Source: Algoriphagus halophilus (lineage in GTDB: Bacteria; Bacteroidota; Bacteroidia; Cytophagales; Cyclobacteriaceae). Taken from it: 64,000 bases of DNA. A program made the translations under genes and the position numbers. The DNA lies in contig NZ_FSRC01000001.1 in NCBI RefSeq assembly GCF_900129785.1, positions 1,860,001 through 1,924,000 on the forward strand. The letters are read 5' to 3'. The notes beneath the pieces were generated by a model. It was not told the origin of the DNA and ran no database searches. It worked only from the letters and a program-made list of their open reading frames with translations. Of this stretch, positions 52,064-61,671 are shown in pieces; position 1 is the first letter of the stretch; every line of letters starts with the position of its first letter.

Positions 52064-54670
52064 TTAAAAAAGACCTAATTGTTCCTCATCATCTTTTTTC
52101 ACTGAAAGATCAATGGTCTTTCCCACTTCGATTTCATCATCCTCTGAGTCAGTGTCCTCAGCTGAAGTATTTTCAGAAGAAGATTTTTGGGTTTCTATCA
52201 GTTTAATATCTTTTACCTGATGGGAGCTCAATTTATTTCCGATCGCTTTCCAGCCCTTCACATCAATCAGCATATCCAAATCATAATCCTTCACTTCCTC
52301 TTCTTTACCTTTCACCAGCGTCACCGTAGCCTGTGGTTGTTTTTCGGTGGACACCACCTTCAAGTAAGATTGTTTGTGATCTGTGATGAAGTTGAATTTT
52401 TTATTGACGGTAGTCGTCTCAATCTGGAATCTTTTTACAAAATAGGTTTTGGAACTTCCATCGTAATAGATGGCTGAAAGGATGGCCTCAGGGTCAAACT
52501 TCTCAATCAATAACACATTGGAAGGTTCGTAACGGTTGGTGAGCTCAAAAGAAGTCAATTCATACTCACCTGATTTATAGCAAACCAGGACCTTGTCATC
52601 TCCCAGGAAATTGCCGATCAGCTTACCTCTTTGATCAGTATTTAATCTACCTACAATTGGATCATAAAAAATATCCAATCCTCCCAACGTAGAGACCCCT
52701 TCCATTTTTAATTGGACCTTTCTCACTGGGTATTTGGTCAAAATATTTCCTCCCGCACCTCTTCCTTTGATTTCAATGGTGGCAAAATCAAAGTCAAATA
52801 CTTTAACCCTTGCTTTAGCTCCCTGCGTCAGGTAAACAGTCACGATTTCTGCCTCTCCGTTCGAATTGGCAGTCATATACAATACTTTAGAGCCTTTGGT
52901 TCCTTTGGTTAAGTCATATTCCTTATCTCTGGTCACGGCCAGCACCTGAAACCTTTTGACCATCGCCCTTCCAGATCCCCCATCCAAATAGATGAGGTTA
53001 TAAACCATCCTTTCATCTCCTTTTCGGAAGACTCCAACATATAGGATATCCTTACCCATGAAATTCTTTTCCTGGATTTTGGAAACCATGCATTTCCCAT
53101 CCTTTCTAATGACGATAATGTCATCTAAATCAGAACAGTCACATACAAATTCATCTTTCTTTAAGGCAGAACCCACAAATCCATCTGCTCTATTCACATA
53201 CAACTTGGCATTGTTTGCTGCCACCACAGATGCTTCAATGGTATCAAATGCTCTGATCTCTGTTTTACGCTCTCTACCTTTTCCATATTTGGTCAATAGG
53301 TTTTGGTAATACTTGATTGCATAATCCGTCAAATGACGAAGGTTGTAATTCACCTCTTTCAGTTCCTCTTGAAGCTTTCTCATCAATTCATCTGCTTTAA
53401 AAGCATCGAATTTTGAAATTCGCTTGATTCTGATTTCGGTCAATTTGATCAAATCCTCCTGGACAATTTCCCTGTAAAAATCAGGTTTATAAGGTTCTAA
53501 GCCCTTATCAATCGCTTCCAATACTCCTTCCCAAGTAGTACACTCCTCAATATCCCGGTAAATTCGATTTTCGATGAAAATCTTTTCCAAAGAAGAGAAC
53601 AACACCTTCTCCATCAACTCCGCCTTTCTAATTTCTAACTCTCTCTTTAGAAGCGCTTTTGTTTGCTTGGTATTGTAAGCAAGGATATCATTGACATTTA
53701 AGAAGACCGGCTTTTCATCTATAATCACACAGGCATTTGGAGAGATGGAAATCTGACAGTCTGTAAATGCATACAAGGCATCAATGGTCACATCCGGAGA
53801 AACTCCTGATGCCAGCTGGATGGCGATCTCTACGTCTTTGGCAGTATTATCTACTACCTTTTTGATTTTTATTTTCCCCTTATCGTTTGCTTTCAGGATG
53901 GAATCAATCAAAGAATCTGTGGTAGTCCCATAAGGTATTTCCTTGATTAATATGGTCTTACTATCTTCTTCCTCAATTCTTGCTCTAACCTTAACCTTAC
54001 CCCCTCTTTCTCCACCATTGTATTCCGAAAAGTCCGCTAAGCCACCCGTAATAAAATCCGGCAAGACATTGGTAGAATTTCCTTTCAATATTTCAATCGA
54101 CCCTTCGATCAATTCACAAAAGTTATGGGGAAGGATTTTCGTAGATAAACCTACGGCAATCCCTTCCACTCCCTGAGCCAATAGCAAAGGAAATTTGACA
54201 GGTAGTGTAACCGGTTCCCTTTTCCTTCCATCGTAAGACAATTGCCATTCGGTAGTCTGAGGATTAAAGACTACCTCCAATGCAAACTTGGACAGTCTGG
54301 CTTCAATGTATCTTGCTGCCGCAGCTCGGTCACCAGTACGTACATCCCCCCAGTTACCCTGAGTTTCAATCAAAAGGTCTTTTTGCCCGATGTTGACAAT
54401 GGCATCTCCAATGGAAGCATCACCGTGAGGGTGATATTGCATGGATTGACCGATGATATTGGCCACTTTATTAAATCTCCCATCATCCATTTCCTTCATG
54501 GCATGAAGGATTCTACGTTGAACGGGTTTTAAGCCATCTTCAATAGCAGGTACTGCACGCTCAAGAATTACATAAGAAGCATAATCCAGAAACCATTCCT
54601 TATACATCCCAGTAACTGGAACGGAATCGTGCAGGCTTCCGTCATTTGACAAATTGTTTTCTTCACTCAT
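52064..54670 (-). CDS. parC: DNA topoisomerase IV subunit A
   Basis: The 868-residue breakage-reunion subunit has the start region SYVILERAVPAIEDGLKPVQRRILHAM and the active-site Tyr121 in AAARYIEARLSKF. The quinolone-region motif YHPHGDASIGDAIV precedes it. The remaining length covers the tower, coiled coil and a C-terminal beta-propeller, ending in a Ser/Asp/Glu-rich tail. Pairing with parE (107 bases upstream) and lack of a GyrA-box fit topoisomerase IV rather than gyrase. It decatenates daughter chromosomes. Confidence 0.93.
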   Translation of the reverse strand: MSEENNLSNDGSLHDSVPVTGMYKEWFLDYASYVILERAVPAIEDGLKPVQRRILHAMKEMDDGRFNKVANIIGQSMQYHPHGDASIGDAIVNIGQKDLLIETQGNWGDVRTGDRAAAARYIEARLSKFALEVVFNPQTTEWQLSYDGRKREPVTLPVKFPLLLAQGVEGIAVGLSTKILPHNFCELIEGSIEILKGNSTNVLPDFITGGLADFSEYNGGERGGKVKVRARIEEEDSKTILIKEIPYGTTTDSLIDSILKANDKGKIKIKKVVDNTAKDVEIAIQLASGVSPDVTIDALYAFTDCQISISPNACVIIDEKPVFLNVNDILAYNTKQTKALLKRELEIRKAELMEKVLFSSLEKIFIENRIYRDIEECTTWEGVLEAIDKGLEPYKPDFYREIVQEDLIKLTEIRIKRISKFDAFKADELMRKLQEELKEVNYNLRHLTDYAIKYYQNLLTKYGKGRERKTEIRAFDTIEASVVAANNAKLYVNRADGFVGSALKKDEFVCDCSDLDDIIVIRKDGKCMVSKIQEKNFMGKDILYVGVFRKGDERMVYNLIYLDGGSGRAMVKRFQVLAVTRDKEYDLTKGTKGSKVLYMTANSNGEAEIVTVYLTQGAKARVKVFDFDFATIEIKGRGAGGNILTKYPVRKVQLKMEGVSTLGGLDIFYDPIVGRLNTDQRGKLIGNFLGDDKVLVCYKSGEYELTSFELTNRYEPSNVLLIEKFDPEAILSAIYYDGSSKTYFVKRFQIETTTVNKKFNFITDHKQSYLKVVSTEKQPQATVTLVKGKEEEVKDYDLDMLIDVKGWKAIGNKLSSHQVKDIKLIETQKSSSENTSAEDTDSEDDEIEVGKTIDLSVKKDDEEQLGLF

Positions 54671-54777
54671 GAAATAATTCCGGTTATTAGTGGAATTTCA
54701 AACTCAAAATTGATCTGAAATTCACTTTTTTCTTTTCAGAAAATACGTTTAATGTTCTTTAAAACTCCGAATTTGGA

Positions 54778-56673
54778 TCAAGCAGCTTCCTCCTCATTCA
54801 CTGCTTCAGCCTTCGGATCATCCAATGCTAAATCCTTCTCAATTTTGAGATTATCAATAATGAATGTCTGTCGGCTCGGGGTATTTTTCCCCATATAAAA
54901 CCCTAATAAATCCGCTATTTTCGTTTCCTTGTTCAATATGATGGGTTCAAGACGGATGTCTTCTCCAATGAAGGTCCCAAATTCCTCAGGGGAAATTTCT
55001 CCCAAGCCTTTGAACCTGGTGATTTCTGGCTTAGAACCGAGCTTATGAATGGCTTTTTGCCTTTCCTCATCGGTGTAACAATAGATGGTCTCTTTCTTAT
55101 TTCTTACCCGGAACAATGGGGTATCCAGGATAAATAAGTGACCATTTTTCACCAAATCAGGGAAAAATTGCAAGAAGTAGGTCATGATCAATAACCGAAT
55201 GTGCATCCCATCCACATCGGCATCTGTAGCGATGACAATTTTCCTATACCGCAGGTTTTCAATTCCATCCTCAATATTTAAGGCATGTTGTAAGAGGTTA
55301 AATTCCTCATTTTCATACACGACCTTTTTGGTCATCCCGTAACAATTCAGGGGCTTTCCTCTTAGGGAGAAAACTGCTTGGGTCTGTACGTCTCTGGATT
55401 TGGTAATAGATCCTGAAGCTGAATCCCCCTCCGTAATGAAAAGCATGGTATTGTTTTTCTGATCTTCATCAGCTTTGGCATCATCATAATGAACCCGGCA
55501 ATCACGAAGCTTTTTGTTATGGAGGTTTGCTTTTTTCGCCCGCTCATTGGCCAGCTTTTTAATACCTGAAATCTCTTTTCGCTCCCGTTCGGACTGAAGG
55601 ATTCTTTTTAATAGCGCATCTGCAACTGCTGGATTTTTATGTAAATAATTATCCAGTTCAGTTTTTATGAAGTCATTGACAAAGGTCCTCAACGTAGGCC
55701 CATCAGGTCCAACAGACTGGGAGCCTAACTTGGTTTTTGTCTGGGATTCGAACACTGGCTCCTGTACCCTTACGGCAATGGATGCCACCACACTTTGTCG
55801 GATATCTGCAGCATCGTAATCTTTTTTGAAAAACTCTCTGACAGTCTTGACAATGGCCTCCCTAAAAGCGGCTAAGTGAGTTCCACCTTGTGTAGTATAT
55901 TGACCATTGACAAAAGAATAATATTCCTCACCATACTGAGAAGTATGGGTGATGGCCACTTCAATATCATTCCCTTTTAGGTGAATGATCGGATATCGGA
56001 TACTCTCTTCATCAACTTTATTGGACAATAAATCATAGAGCCCTTTATCCGAAAAATACTTTTTGCCATTATAATTAATGGTCAGGCCTGCATTTAAATA
56101 GGCATAATTCCAGATTTGGTTTTCCAAGTACTCTGGAATAAAGTGGTAATTCTTGAAAATACTGGCATCCGGAGAAAATACCACCTTGGTACCATTTCTG
56201 TCTGAAGATTTAGAAATAGGTGCATCATTGGTCAAAATACCTTTTTCGAACTCAGCTACTTTGGTTTCTCCATCTCTATAAGCCTGAACCTTAAAAAAAT
56301 CAGATAAGGCATTCACCGCTTTGGTACCTACCCCATTCAATCCAACTGATTTTTGAAATGCACCAGAATCATATTTACCACCCGTGTTAATTTTGGAAAC
56401 ACAGTCAATGACTTTACCCAGAGGGATGCCTCGGCCATAATCTCTTACTTCTACCTTATGCTCGGAAATCTTTACATCTATTGTGCGTCCATATCCCATC
56501 ATATGTTCATCGATAGAGTTATCCAGCACTTCCTTAACTAATACATAAATCCCATCATCTTGTGCACTACCATCCCCCAATTTACCAATGTACATCCCTG
56601 GTCTGAGTCGAATGTGCTCTCTCCAATCCAGGGACTTAATACTATCTTCTGTATATTTTACTGGTTCTGCCAT
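54778..56673 (-). CDS. parE: DNA topoisomerase IV subunit B
   Basis: The 631-residue ATPase subunit has the GHKL site ([45 protein letters not shown]), the Toprim motifs EGDSASGS and [14 protein letters not shown], and the C-terminal [13 protein letters not shown] with the end [20 protein letters not shown]. Length and position next to parC support ParE. The gene lies 107 bases upstream of parC and 21 bases downstream of a small membrane protein gene. Confidence 0.94.
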   Translation of the reverse strand: MAEPVKYTEDSIKSLDWREHIRLRPGMYIGKLGDGSAQDDGIYVLVKEVLDNSIDEHMMGYGRTIDVKISEHKVEVRDYGRGIPLGKVIDCVSKINTGGKYDSGAFQKSVGLNGVGTKAVNALSDFFKVQAYRDGETKVAEFEKGILTNDAPISKSSDRNGTKVVFSPDASIFKNYHFIPEYLENQIWNYAYLNAGLTINYNGKKYFSDKGLYDLLSNKVDEESIRYPIIHLKGNDIEVAITHTSQYGEEYYSFVNGQYTTQGGTHLAAFREAIVKTVREFFKKDYDAADIRQSVVASIAVRVQEPVFESQTKTKLGSQSVGPDGPTLRTFVNDFIKTELDNYLHKNPAVADALLKRILQSERERKEISGIKKLANERAKKANLHNKKLRDCRVHYDDAKADEDQKNNTMLFITEGDSASGSITKSRDVQTQAVFSLRGKPLNCYGMTKKVVYENEEFNLLQHALNIEDGIENLRYRKIVIATDADVDGMHIRLLIMTYFLQFFPDLVKNGHLFILDTPLFRVRNKKETIYCYTDEERQKAIHKLGSKPEITRFKGLGEISPEEFGTFIGEDIRLEPIILNKETKIADLLGFYMGKNTPSRQTFIIDNLKIEKDLALDDPKAEAVNEEEAA

Positions 56674-56694
56674 AGTTTAATTTTGAAATTCCGA

Positions 56695-57189
56695 TCAAGA
56701 TTTATTTTGAACTTCCTTGAATTTACCTGCCATAATAACAAATAATCCAATCACCCAAATGACAAACAATGTCGGGATGATGTAAAATATAAAATCAAAT
56801 TGCTCCGGGGCAGCGTCATCTTGGTTATTTATCGCATGGGTATAAAATATCAAGAGCCCAAGGCTGACATTCAAAATTCCTCCAAAGGAATAAAACCAGC
56901 CTAAATAATAATCTCTAAACCGATCACCGACGGGGAAAATCCTTACCAAGCCTCGGTGACTTTTTGTTTCCAATAATTTAGGAGGTAGTAAGACGATTGC
57001 GTTCATCACTACAAAAACAGCAATCATGCCATAGAAGAAGGTACCTCTATTTAAATCTCTCGCCATATTCCCAGCTTCGCCTTTACTTAAACTGAGTTGT
57101 TCAGGTAAAGCCGAGTAGAAATACAATAAATAGAAAATAAAGAATAGGATACTTAGGAAATAAAAGGCCTTGCCAAACCGATAGTACAT
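56695..57189 (-). CDS. Hypothetical four-helix membrane protein
   Basis: The 164-residue product has four predicted transmembrane helices: FYFLSILFFIFYLLYFYSAL, TFFYGMIAVFVVMNAIVLLPP, FYSFGGILNVSLGLLIFYT and FIFYIIPTLFVIWVIGLFVIM. The loop between helices 2 and 3 has SHRGLVRIFPVGDRFRDYYLGWF, rich in aromatic and basic residues. It is followed after 21 bases by parE, so it might be first in the topoisomerase transcript. No family recognised; its link to topoisomerase IV may be only positional. Confidence 0.78.
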   Translation of the reverse strand: MYYRFGKAFYFLSILFFIFYLLYFYSALPEQLSLSKGEAGNMARDLNRGTFFYGMIAVFVVMNAIVLLPPKLLETKSHRGLVRIFPVGDRFRDYYLGWFYSFGGILNVSLGLLIFYTHAINNQDDAAPEQFDFIFYIIPTLFVIWVIGLFVIMAGKFKEVQNKS

Positions 57190-57266
57190 ATTATTGTGTA
57201 ATTGAAGGTGCTAATATAAAGGATTTGATCAAACAGATTCGGACTATTTAGAGTTGGTTTTATGAT

Positions 57267-57274
57267 TATATTTG
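57267..57274 (+). promoter_or_regulatory. -7 box TATATTTG upstream of the sterol-desaturase gene
   Basis: An exact match to TAnnTTTG, 30 bases before the ATG. No well-spaced TTG upstream is visible. Confidence 0.5.
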
Positions 57275-57304
57275 ACAAGTACAGTCAATAATAAGCCCAA
57301 ATTA

Positions 57305-58537
57305 ATGAACCTCAGTCCAGTAGTTATCGCAATCCCCATCTATTTCTTATTGATGGCAATTGAAATGATCGTACTTCGATTCCAAAAACACCCTGGTTAT
57401 CGCATGAACGACGCCATTACCAACATCAATTGTGGGGTCATGTCACAAGTAACCGGCGTATTTTTCAAAATTATTTCCATTGGAATTTATACGCTGATCT
57501 TTGAGCATTATGCCTTCTTTCAAATCCCTAATAACACCTGGACTTTTTTCCTGTTATTCTTCTTATATGATTTCTGTTACTATTGGGCCCACCGAATGAG
57601 CCATGAAGTTAATTTATTCTGGGGAGGACATGTTGTCCATCATTCCAGTGAAGAATATAACCTTTCTGTAGCCCTAAGACAAAGTAGTACCCAGACTTTC
57701 TGGACCTTCTTTTTTTATTTCCCACTAGCCATTTTAGGATTTGATCCCGTGATGCTCATTTTGGTATCAGGCTTGAACCTATTGTACCAATTTTGGATTC
57801 ATACCGAGGTCATCGGAAAAATGGGATTTCTGGAACATTTCATGAATACACCTTCCCATCACCGGGTTCATCATGGAAGAAACCCAAAGTACATTGACAA
57901 AAACCATGGCGGCACGTTCATCATCTTTGACAAATGGTTTGGAACATTTCAGGAAGAAGAAGAAACACCTACCTATGGAATCACTACACCGGTGAAAAGC
58001 TGGAATCCCTTTTGGGTCAACGTTGCTCATTATGTCACCATGAAGGAGGAGCTGAAACAGATAAAAGGCTTTCGAGATAAATTAAATTACCTGTTCAATA
58101 AACCGGGATGGCTTCCCTCCTATTTAGGAGGTTATAGAGCCCCCAAAGAGGTGGATTCTAATTACTCAAAATACGATACGGTGGTCCCCTCTACCATGAA
58201 TTGGTACATTTTCACTCAATACATTTTGCTTTTATTACTCACCGGTTTTTTCTTGTTCCAAGTAAACTCGCTTGATCTTTTGGCAAAAGTGGGTGTAAGC
58301 GTGCTGATCATTTGGACTACCGTCAGTTTCTCTGGGATTTTTGAAAAAAGGAAGTGGTATTTCCCTCAGGAATACCTACGGGTCCTAACCTTTGATTTAT
58401 CAGTTTTCTATTTATTTCAAGGTATTATTCCTGAAATAGTACTGCTTTCTATGCTGGGAGTTTATACTTTTGCATCCTTTCTATGGCTATGGAAAAACCA
58501 TCAGCTTACTTCTGAAATTTCTTCTGCATCCCTATAG
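57305..58537 (+). CDS. Sterol desaturase/fatty acid hydroxylase family protein
   Basis: A TTG at 57272 would lengthen the protein, but it sits in the -7 box; the ATG at 57305 gives 410 residues starting in a helix. Di-iron His motifs are in order: HRMSHEVNLFWGGHVVHHSSEEY (HX3H and HX2HH) and HRVHHGRNPKYIDKNHGG (HX2HH). Several transmembrane helices fill the rest, including an extra C-terminal set beyond ordinary sterol desaturases. Members hydroxylate or desaturate lipids with oxygen; the lipid here is unknown. The lipoprotein gene begins 3 bases after the stop. Confidence 0.88.
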   Translation: MNLSPVVIAIPIYFLLMAIEMIVLRFQKHPGYRMNDAITNINCGVMSQVTGVFFKIISIGIYTLIFEHYAFFQIPNNTWTFFLLFFLYDFCYYWAHRMSHEVNLFWGGHVVHHSSEEYNLSVALRQSSTQTFWTFFFYFPLAILGFDPVMLILVSGLNLLYQFWIHTEVIGKMGFLEHFMNTPSHHRVHHGRNPKYIDKNHGGTFIIFDKWFGTFQEEEETPTYGITTPVKSWNPFWVNVAHYVTMKEELKQIKGFRDKLNYLFNKPGWLPSYLGGYRAPKEVDSNYSKYDTVVPSTMNWYIFTQYILLLLLTGFFLFQVNSLDLLAKVGVSVLIIWTTVSFSGIFEKRKWYFPQEYLRVLTFDLSVFYLFQGIIPEIVLLSMLGVYTFASFLWLWKNHQLTSEISSASL

Positions 58538-58540
58538 TAC

Positions 58541-58927
58541 ATGCTTAAAAACATAAAATTAGTATTGCCTTTCATTGCGTTCTTGATTGCCTCTTGTGGC
58601 GGCAAACTTGATGCAGGAAATATAAATTTGGACAACTGGAAATCAGATCGATATGGTTGTAAGGGTTTACGGATCCAAGATGTAGAGGAATTGCAAAAAA
58701 TCAAGCAAACCTTTTTAGGAGAGAATAACCAATCCATCATCAAGACCTTTGGAAGACCTGACCGAGTGGAATTAGTAGACAAAAGCCAAAGTTTTTTCTT
58801 CTACTTCTTAGAACCAAGTGGCGATTGTGAAGGGGTAGAAACAGAAAAAGAACCCCTAAGAGTTCTTTTTCGAATGAATGCCATTAGTAAGGTTTCAGAG
58901 GTTACCATTACAAACCTGAACCCATAA
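58541..58927 (+). CDS. Small lipoprotein of unknown function
   Basis: The 128-residue product has a lipoprotein signal (FIAFLIASCGGK, Cys ~19). The mature part (LDNWKSDRYGCKGLR, then IKTFGRPDRVELVDKSQSFFFYFL) recalls the fold of SmpA/OmlA-type lipoproteins, with a Gly-Arg-Pro-Asp turn, but this is a weak impression. It follows the sterol-desaturase gene by 3 bases. Its last 20 bases overlap the convergent ROK kinase gene. Confidence 0.75.
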   Translation: MLKNIKLVLPFIAFLIASCGGKLDAGNINLDNWKSDRYGCKGLRIQDVEELQKIKQTFLGENNQSIIKTFGRPDRVELVDKSQSFFFYFLEPSGDCEGVETEKEPLRVLFRMNAISKVSEVTITNLNP

Positions 58928-59840
58928 AACAAAGTGCTGCGGCACCTAAGGTTCCTGCGTTATTTTCTAATGTAGCTTTTTTAAGCTTCAAGTCTTTTAC
59001 ATAATAATGAGTAAGGTATTGTCGAATGGTATGATCTAATGAAGGCATCATAAATTCAAGACCTGCAGAAATCCCTCCGCCAAAGTAAACTTCTGTCACA
59101 TCCAAAACTCTTATAGCAGAAACAATCGCCTCCCCTAAGATGGTACCTACTTCTTGAAATACCATGAGGGCTACCTCGTTGCCAGCTTTTGCAGAATCTA
59201 CCAAAAGGTGTGTACCTAATTCTTTCCCTTCCAGGCCTTTCGCTTTTTCGGGGTAGGCAGCAATCATTTTCTCCATGATTTTAAGAATACCATTTCTTCC
59301 AATCAGAGTCTCCAATCTGGCATTTCCTCGTGAAAGCATATGCCCCATTTCCATTGCATTTCCTCGGGAACCTTTAAATACCTCTCCATCCAAAACCAAT
59401 GCACTCCCGATTCCAGTCCCCATGGTCACAAAAAGGAAGTTGGCGCTCGGGTTATCCTTTCCAAAATAAAATTCACCGATCCCAGCAGCTGCAGCATCAT
59501 TTTCCAAGAAAAATTCACAACCTGGGTATGCTTCTTCTAATCCCCCCTTCAAATTAAAATCATCCAAGCCTGGAATAGCGGGTATTTCTAAGGTGGTGGT
59601 TCTGTCTTTTGAAATTAGACCAGGTAGCCCAATCCCGACTTTCTTCACTTGCGGATATTTTGCTAAATATTTTCCGATCCCTTTGATAAAACAGGGCCCA
59701 AAACCTTCAGGATCATCACGAAATGGCGTGGTATCTTCTTTTTGAAATTCAACGATTGTACCTTCTTTATCTACAAGTCCAATTTTTAAATGGGTTCCTC
59801 CCACGTCCACTCCTAAAAAGTGTATATCCTGATTTTGCAT
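58908..59840 (-). CDS. ROK family sugar kinase, glucokinase-like
   Basis: A TTG at 59867 would add nine residues; the ATG at 59840 gives 310 residues. Motifs: FLGVDVGGTHLKIGLVD (ATP site), GIGLPGLIS, FLENDAAAAGIGEFYFG (catalytic Asp), VTMGTGIGSALVLDG and EMGHML. The usual ROK zinc-binding Cys cluster CxCGxxGC is replaced by GNARLETLIG, so it is a zinc-free type, as in other Bacteroidota members. It phosphorylates glucose or another hexose, fitting the GH2/GH20 glycosidases. The 3' end overlaps the lipoprotein gene by 20 bases. Confidence 0.9.
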   Translation of the reverse strand: MQNQDIHFLGVDVGGTHLKIGLVDKEGTIVEFQKEDTTPFRDDPEGFGPCFIKGIGKYLAKYPQVKKVGIGLPGLISKDRTTTLEIPAIPGLDDFNLKGGLEEAYPGCEFFLENDAAAAGIGEFYFGKDNPSANFLFVTMGTGIGSALVLDGEVFKGSRGNAMEMGHMLSRGNARLETLIGRNGILKIMEKMIAAYPEKAKGLEGKELGTHLLVDSAKAGNEVALMVFQEVGTILGEAIVSAIRVLDVTEVYFGGGISAGLEFMMPSLDHTIRQYLTHYYVKDLKLKKATLENNAGTLGAAALCFMGSGL

Positions 59841-59887
59841 GTTTATTGTTATAGGTTTGTTATTCAAAAAAAAGCAAAAAGAATGGA

Positions 59888-60376
59888 TTACTTCCTATAT
59901 TCTTTGCCAATCTCTGAGAAAATTTTGAAAACTGCAGGGCAAACTAGTGTATTTCTTAAACTTAGATTTAAGATCCCATGCATATTTTTTCTATTGGTAT
60001 GAGGATATTCCCGGCAAGCTTTGGGTCTTTCATCATAGACTAAACATTTATTATCCTTATTCAAAAAAGGACAAGGTGATGAATTCAATACAAAATCTCC
60101 TTCTTCGTCCCTATGTAAATATTCCTCTATAAAATTACTGCTTTTCATCCTAAAAACCTTTGCGAGTCGATCGATGTCAGTTTGGATAAAAATAGGGCTC
60201 GTGGTTTTACAACAATTTGCACAATCCAGACAATCAATCTCTTCAAAAGCTTTCTCGTGTTGCTCAGAAAATCGCTGGTCCAATTCTTTGGGCTTTACTT
60301 TCCTAAGCTTTGCTTTCAATTTTGTATTAGAAGGAAACTCAGATTGGCTTTCTTTCTGAAATTTTTCGAGATCCAT
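59888..60376 (-). CDS. YkgJ family cysteine cluster protein
   Basis: The 162-residue protein has the conserved Cys set of the YkgJ family: CLDCANCCKTTSPIF, then SSPCPFLNKDNKCLVYDERPKACREYP and a late CPAVF, spanning about residues 50-150. The eight or so Cys probably bind zinc or an Fe-S cluster. The first ~45 residues are basic and helical. Function is unknown for the family. It is divergent from the ArsC-fold gene, with a dyad operator between them. Confidence 0.88.
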   Translation of the reverse strand: MDLEKFQKESQSEFPSNTKLKAKLRKVKPKELDQRFSEQHEKAFEEIDCLDCANCCKTTSPIFIQTDIDRLAKVFRMKSSNFIEEYLHRDEEGDFVLNSSPCPFLNKDNKCLVYDERPKACREYPHTNRKNMHGILNLSLRNTLVCPAVFKIFSEIGKEYRK

Positions 60377-60419
60377 ACCCTAAAATTATTTTATTTTATA
60401 TTTAATAAAAACCCGATAA

Positions 60420-60427
60420 TATATTTG
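60420..60427 (+). promoter_or_regulatory. -7 box TATATTTG of the ArsC-fold protein gene
   Basis: An exact TAnnTTTG match 52 bases before the start. The dyad at 60435-60458 begins 8 bases downstream, across the expected transcription start. Confidence 0.65.
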
Positions 60428-60434
60428 CTTAAAA

Positions 60435-60458
60435 TACAGAATATCAGTATATTCTGTA
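60435..60458. promoter_or_regulatory. Perfect dyad TACAGAATAT-N4-ATATTCTGTA, operator candidate
   Basis: Two perfect 10-bp inverted arms (60435-60444 and 60449-60458) with a 4-base spacer lie directly after a perfect -7 box, between two divergent genes. A dimeric repressor bound here would block initiation of the ArsC-fold gene. It is not followed by a T-tract, so it is not a terminator. The regulator is unknown. Confidence 0.7.
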
Positions 60459-60478
60459 CATATTTAACCCAATACACC

Positions 60479-60838
60479 ATGAAGATGCATCCCTCTGAAC
60501 TCTATTTTTATCATAGTCCCGGGCAGGTCATTGATAAACAAACATTGGCCTATGCACATTCCATTGCCAATTTTATCAATCAGATAGATGTGGTTAAAGA
60601 AAGAATAACCACTACCCAGTGGAATAGCATGCTTATGAAACTAAATCTCCGGGCGAAAGATTTGCTGAACAAGGCTCATCCAGATTATCAGTCTAAAATA
60701 GCAGGCAATGATTGGGACGAGGAAAGCTGGTTAAATATTTTAGTGAGAAATCCACATCTCATTAAATCTCCCATAGCAGTATTGAGAAACAAAGCCATTC
60801 TTTGCAGAACCCCCAGCGATATTCTAAAACTTAATTAG
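60479..60838 (+). CDS. ArsC/Spx-fold protein lacking the catalytic cysteine
   Basis: The frame is open far upstream but there overlaps the YkgJ gene; the ATG at 60479 gives the family length of 119 residues. The ArsC-like body is evident: WNSMLMKLNLRAKDLLNKAHPDYQ, WLNILVRNPHLIKSPIAV and KAILCRTPSDILKL, keeping the Arg after the final Cys. In the N-terminal loop the expected Y-H-x-P-x-C motif reads YHSPGQ, so the redox Cys is Gln. The only Cys is at ~111. Arsenate reduction by the standard mechanism is therefore unlikely; a regulatory or binding role is more probable. A strong dyad operator lies upstream. Confidence 0.82.
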   Translation: MKMHPSELYFYHSPGQVIDKQTLAYAHSIANFINQIDVVKERITTTQWNSMLMKLNLRAKDLLNKAHPDYQSKIAGNDWDEESWLNILVRNPHLIKSPIAVLRNKAILCRTPSDILKLN

Positions 60839-61667
60839 AAGAATTGATTGAAATTCCATTTTCTAAAATCTGGATTTTTCCAGCTTTATATAATTGCCCA
60901 ATACACTGCTTAAAATGTTTCTTACTCATCCCTAACTCCTTTTGAATTTCTTCAGGAGCAGATTTATCATGTAATGGCATAAAGCCTTTTTCTTCCAGCA
61001 TCGCTAAAATTATTTCTGCACCTTCCTCATATTTTACTCTTCCTGGAGGTAATAGCTGCAAGTCTACTTTTCCATCATCTCTCCTCTTCTTAACAAAAAA
61101 TTTTCTCAAATCTCCAATCTCAAGTGGCTGAAAAACTTCATTGGAAAATACTAATCCCTCGTATTGGTCTTCGATCAACACCTTGTATCCTAGATCAGTT
61201 TTGTCAAATACCAATCCCGAAACTTCAGTTCCTGGAACATAATCCATGGGAGCTTCTGAAATAAAATCCCGGTATTTATTTACCCCTATCAAGCGGTTGG
61301 TTTGGAAATCCACACATACTTTGACCAAGTATTTCTGTCCTACTACCATGTTTTGCCCTAACTCAGCTTTGGGGACCAATAGGTCTTTTGGCAAACCCCA
61401 ATCCATAAACACTCCAAACGGTGCAATTTCTTTGGCTTCCAATACAGCAAACTCATCCAATAATGCTTTGGGACTTTCAGTTACAGCAACCGGTCTATCC
61501 TCACTATCCGTATACACAAAGACAGCGATCTCCTCTCCTTCCTTCTCATCTCCCAATAAATAACCTTTAGGCAATAAAACTTCTTCACCTGAGCTAAGTG
61601 CCAGATAGGCTCCAAAATCTGTAAATCGATTAATAGGAAGTGTGCTAATCAAACCAAGTTCTTTCAT
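60831..61667 (-). CDS. CvfB family S1-like RNA-binding protein
   Basis: An upstream ATG (61718) exists, but the ATG at 61667 gives the family start (MKELGLISTLPINRFTDFGAYL) and 278 residues. The protein has two S1-like units (about 1-60 and 65-135, with APFGVFMDWGLPKDLLVPK), a third (about 140-205, GTEVSGLVFDKTDLGYKVLI) and a C-terminal winged helix (FMPLHDKSAPEEIQKELGMSKKHFKQCIGQLYKAGKIQI). CvfB-type proteins bind RNA and affect gene expression. A TACCTTTG box ends 4 bases before the ATG, suggesting a leaderless message. Confidence 0.88.
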   Translation of the reverse strand: MKELGLISTLPINRFTDFGAYLALSSGEEVLLPKGYLLGDEKEGEEIAVFVYTDSEDRPVAVTESPKALLDEFAVLEAKEIAPFGVFMDWGLPKDLLVPKAELGQNMVVGQKYLVKVCVDFQTNRLIGVNKYRDFISEAPMDYVPGTEVSGLVFDKTDLGYKVLIEDQYEGLVFSNEVFQPLEIGDLRKFFVKKRRDDGKVDLQLLPPGRVKYEEGAEIILAMLEEKGFMPLHDKSAPEEIQKELGMSKKHFKQCIGQLYKAGKIQILENGISINSSN

Positions 61668-61671
61668 ACCA

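Noticed and set aside
60182..60478. N-terminal extension of the ArsC-fold protein
   Set aside because: It would overlap the YkgJ gene on the other strand, contains the -7 box and dyad, and is not part of the family fold.
60435..60838. Arsenic resistance locus
   Set aside because: The ArsC-fold protein lacks the redox Cys, and there is no ArsR or arsenite efflux gene. The BASS transporter at 8873 is a different family branch from ArsB/Acr3 and lies 50 kb away.
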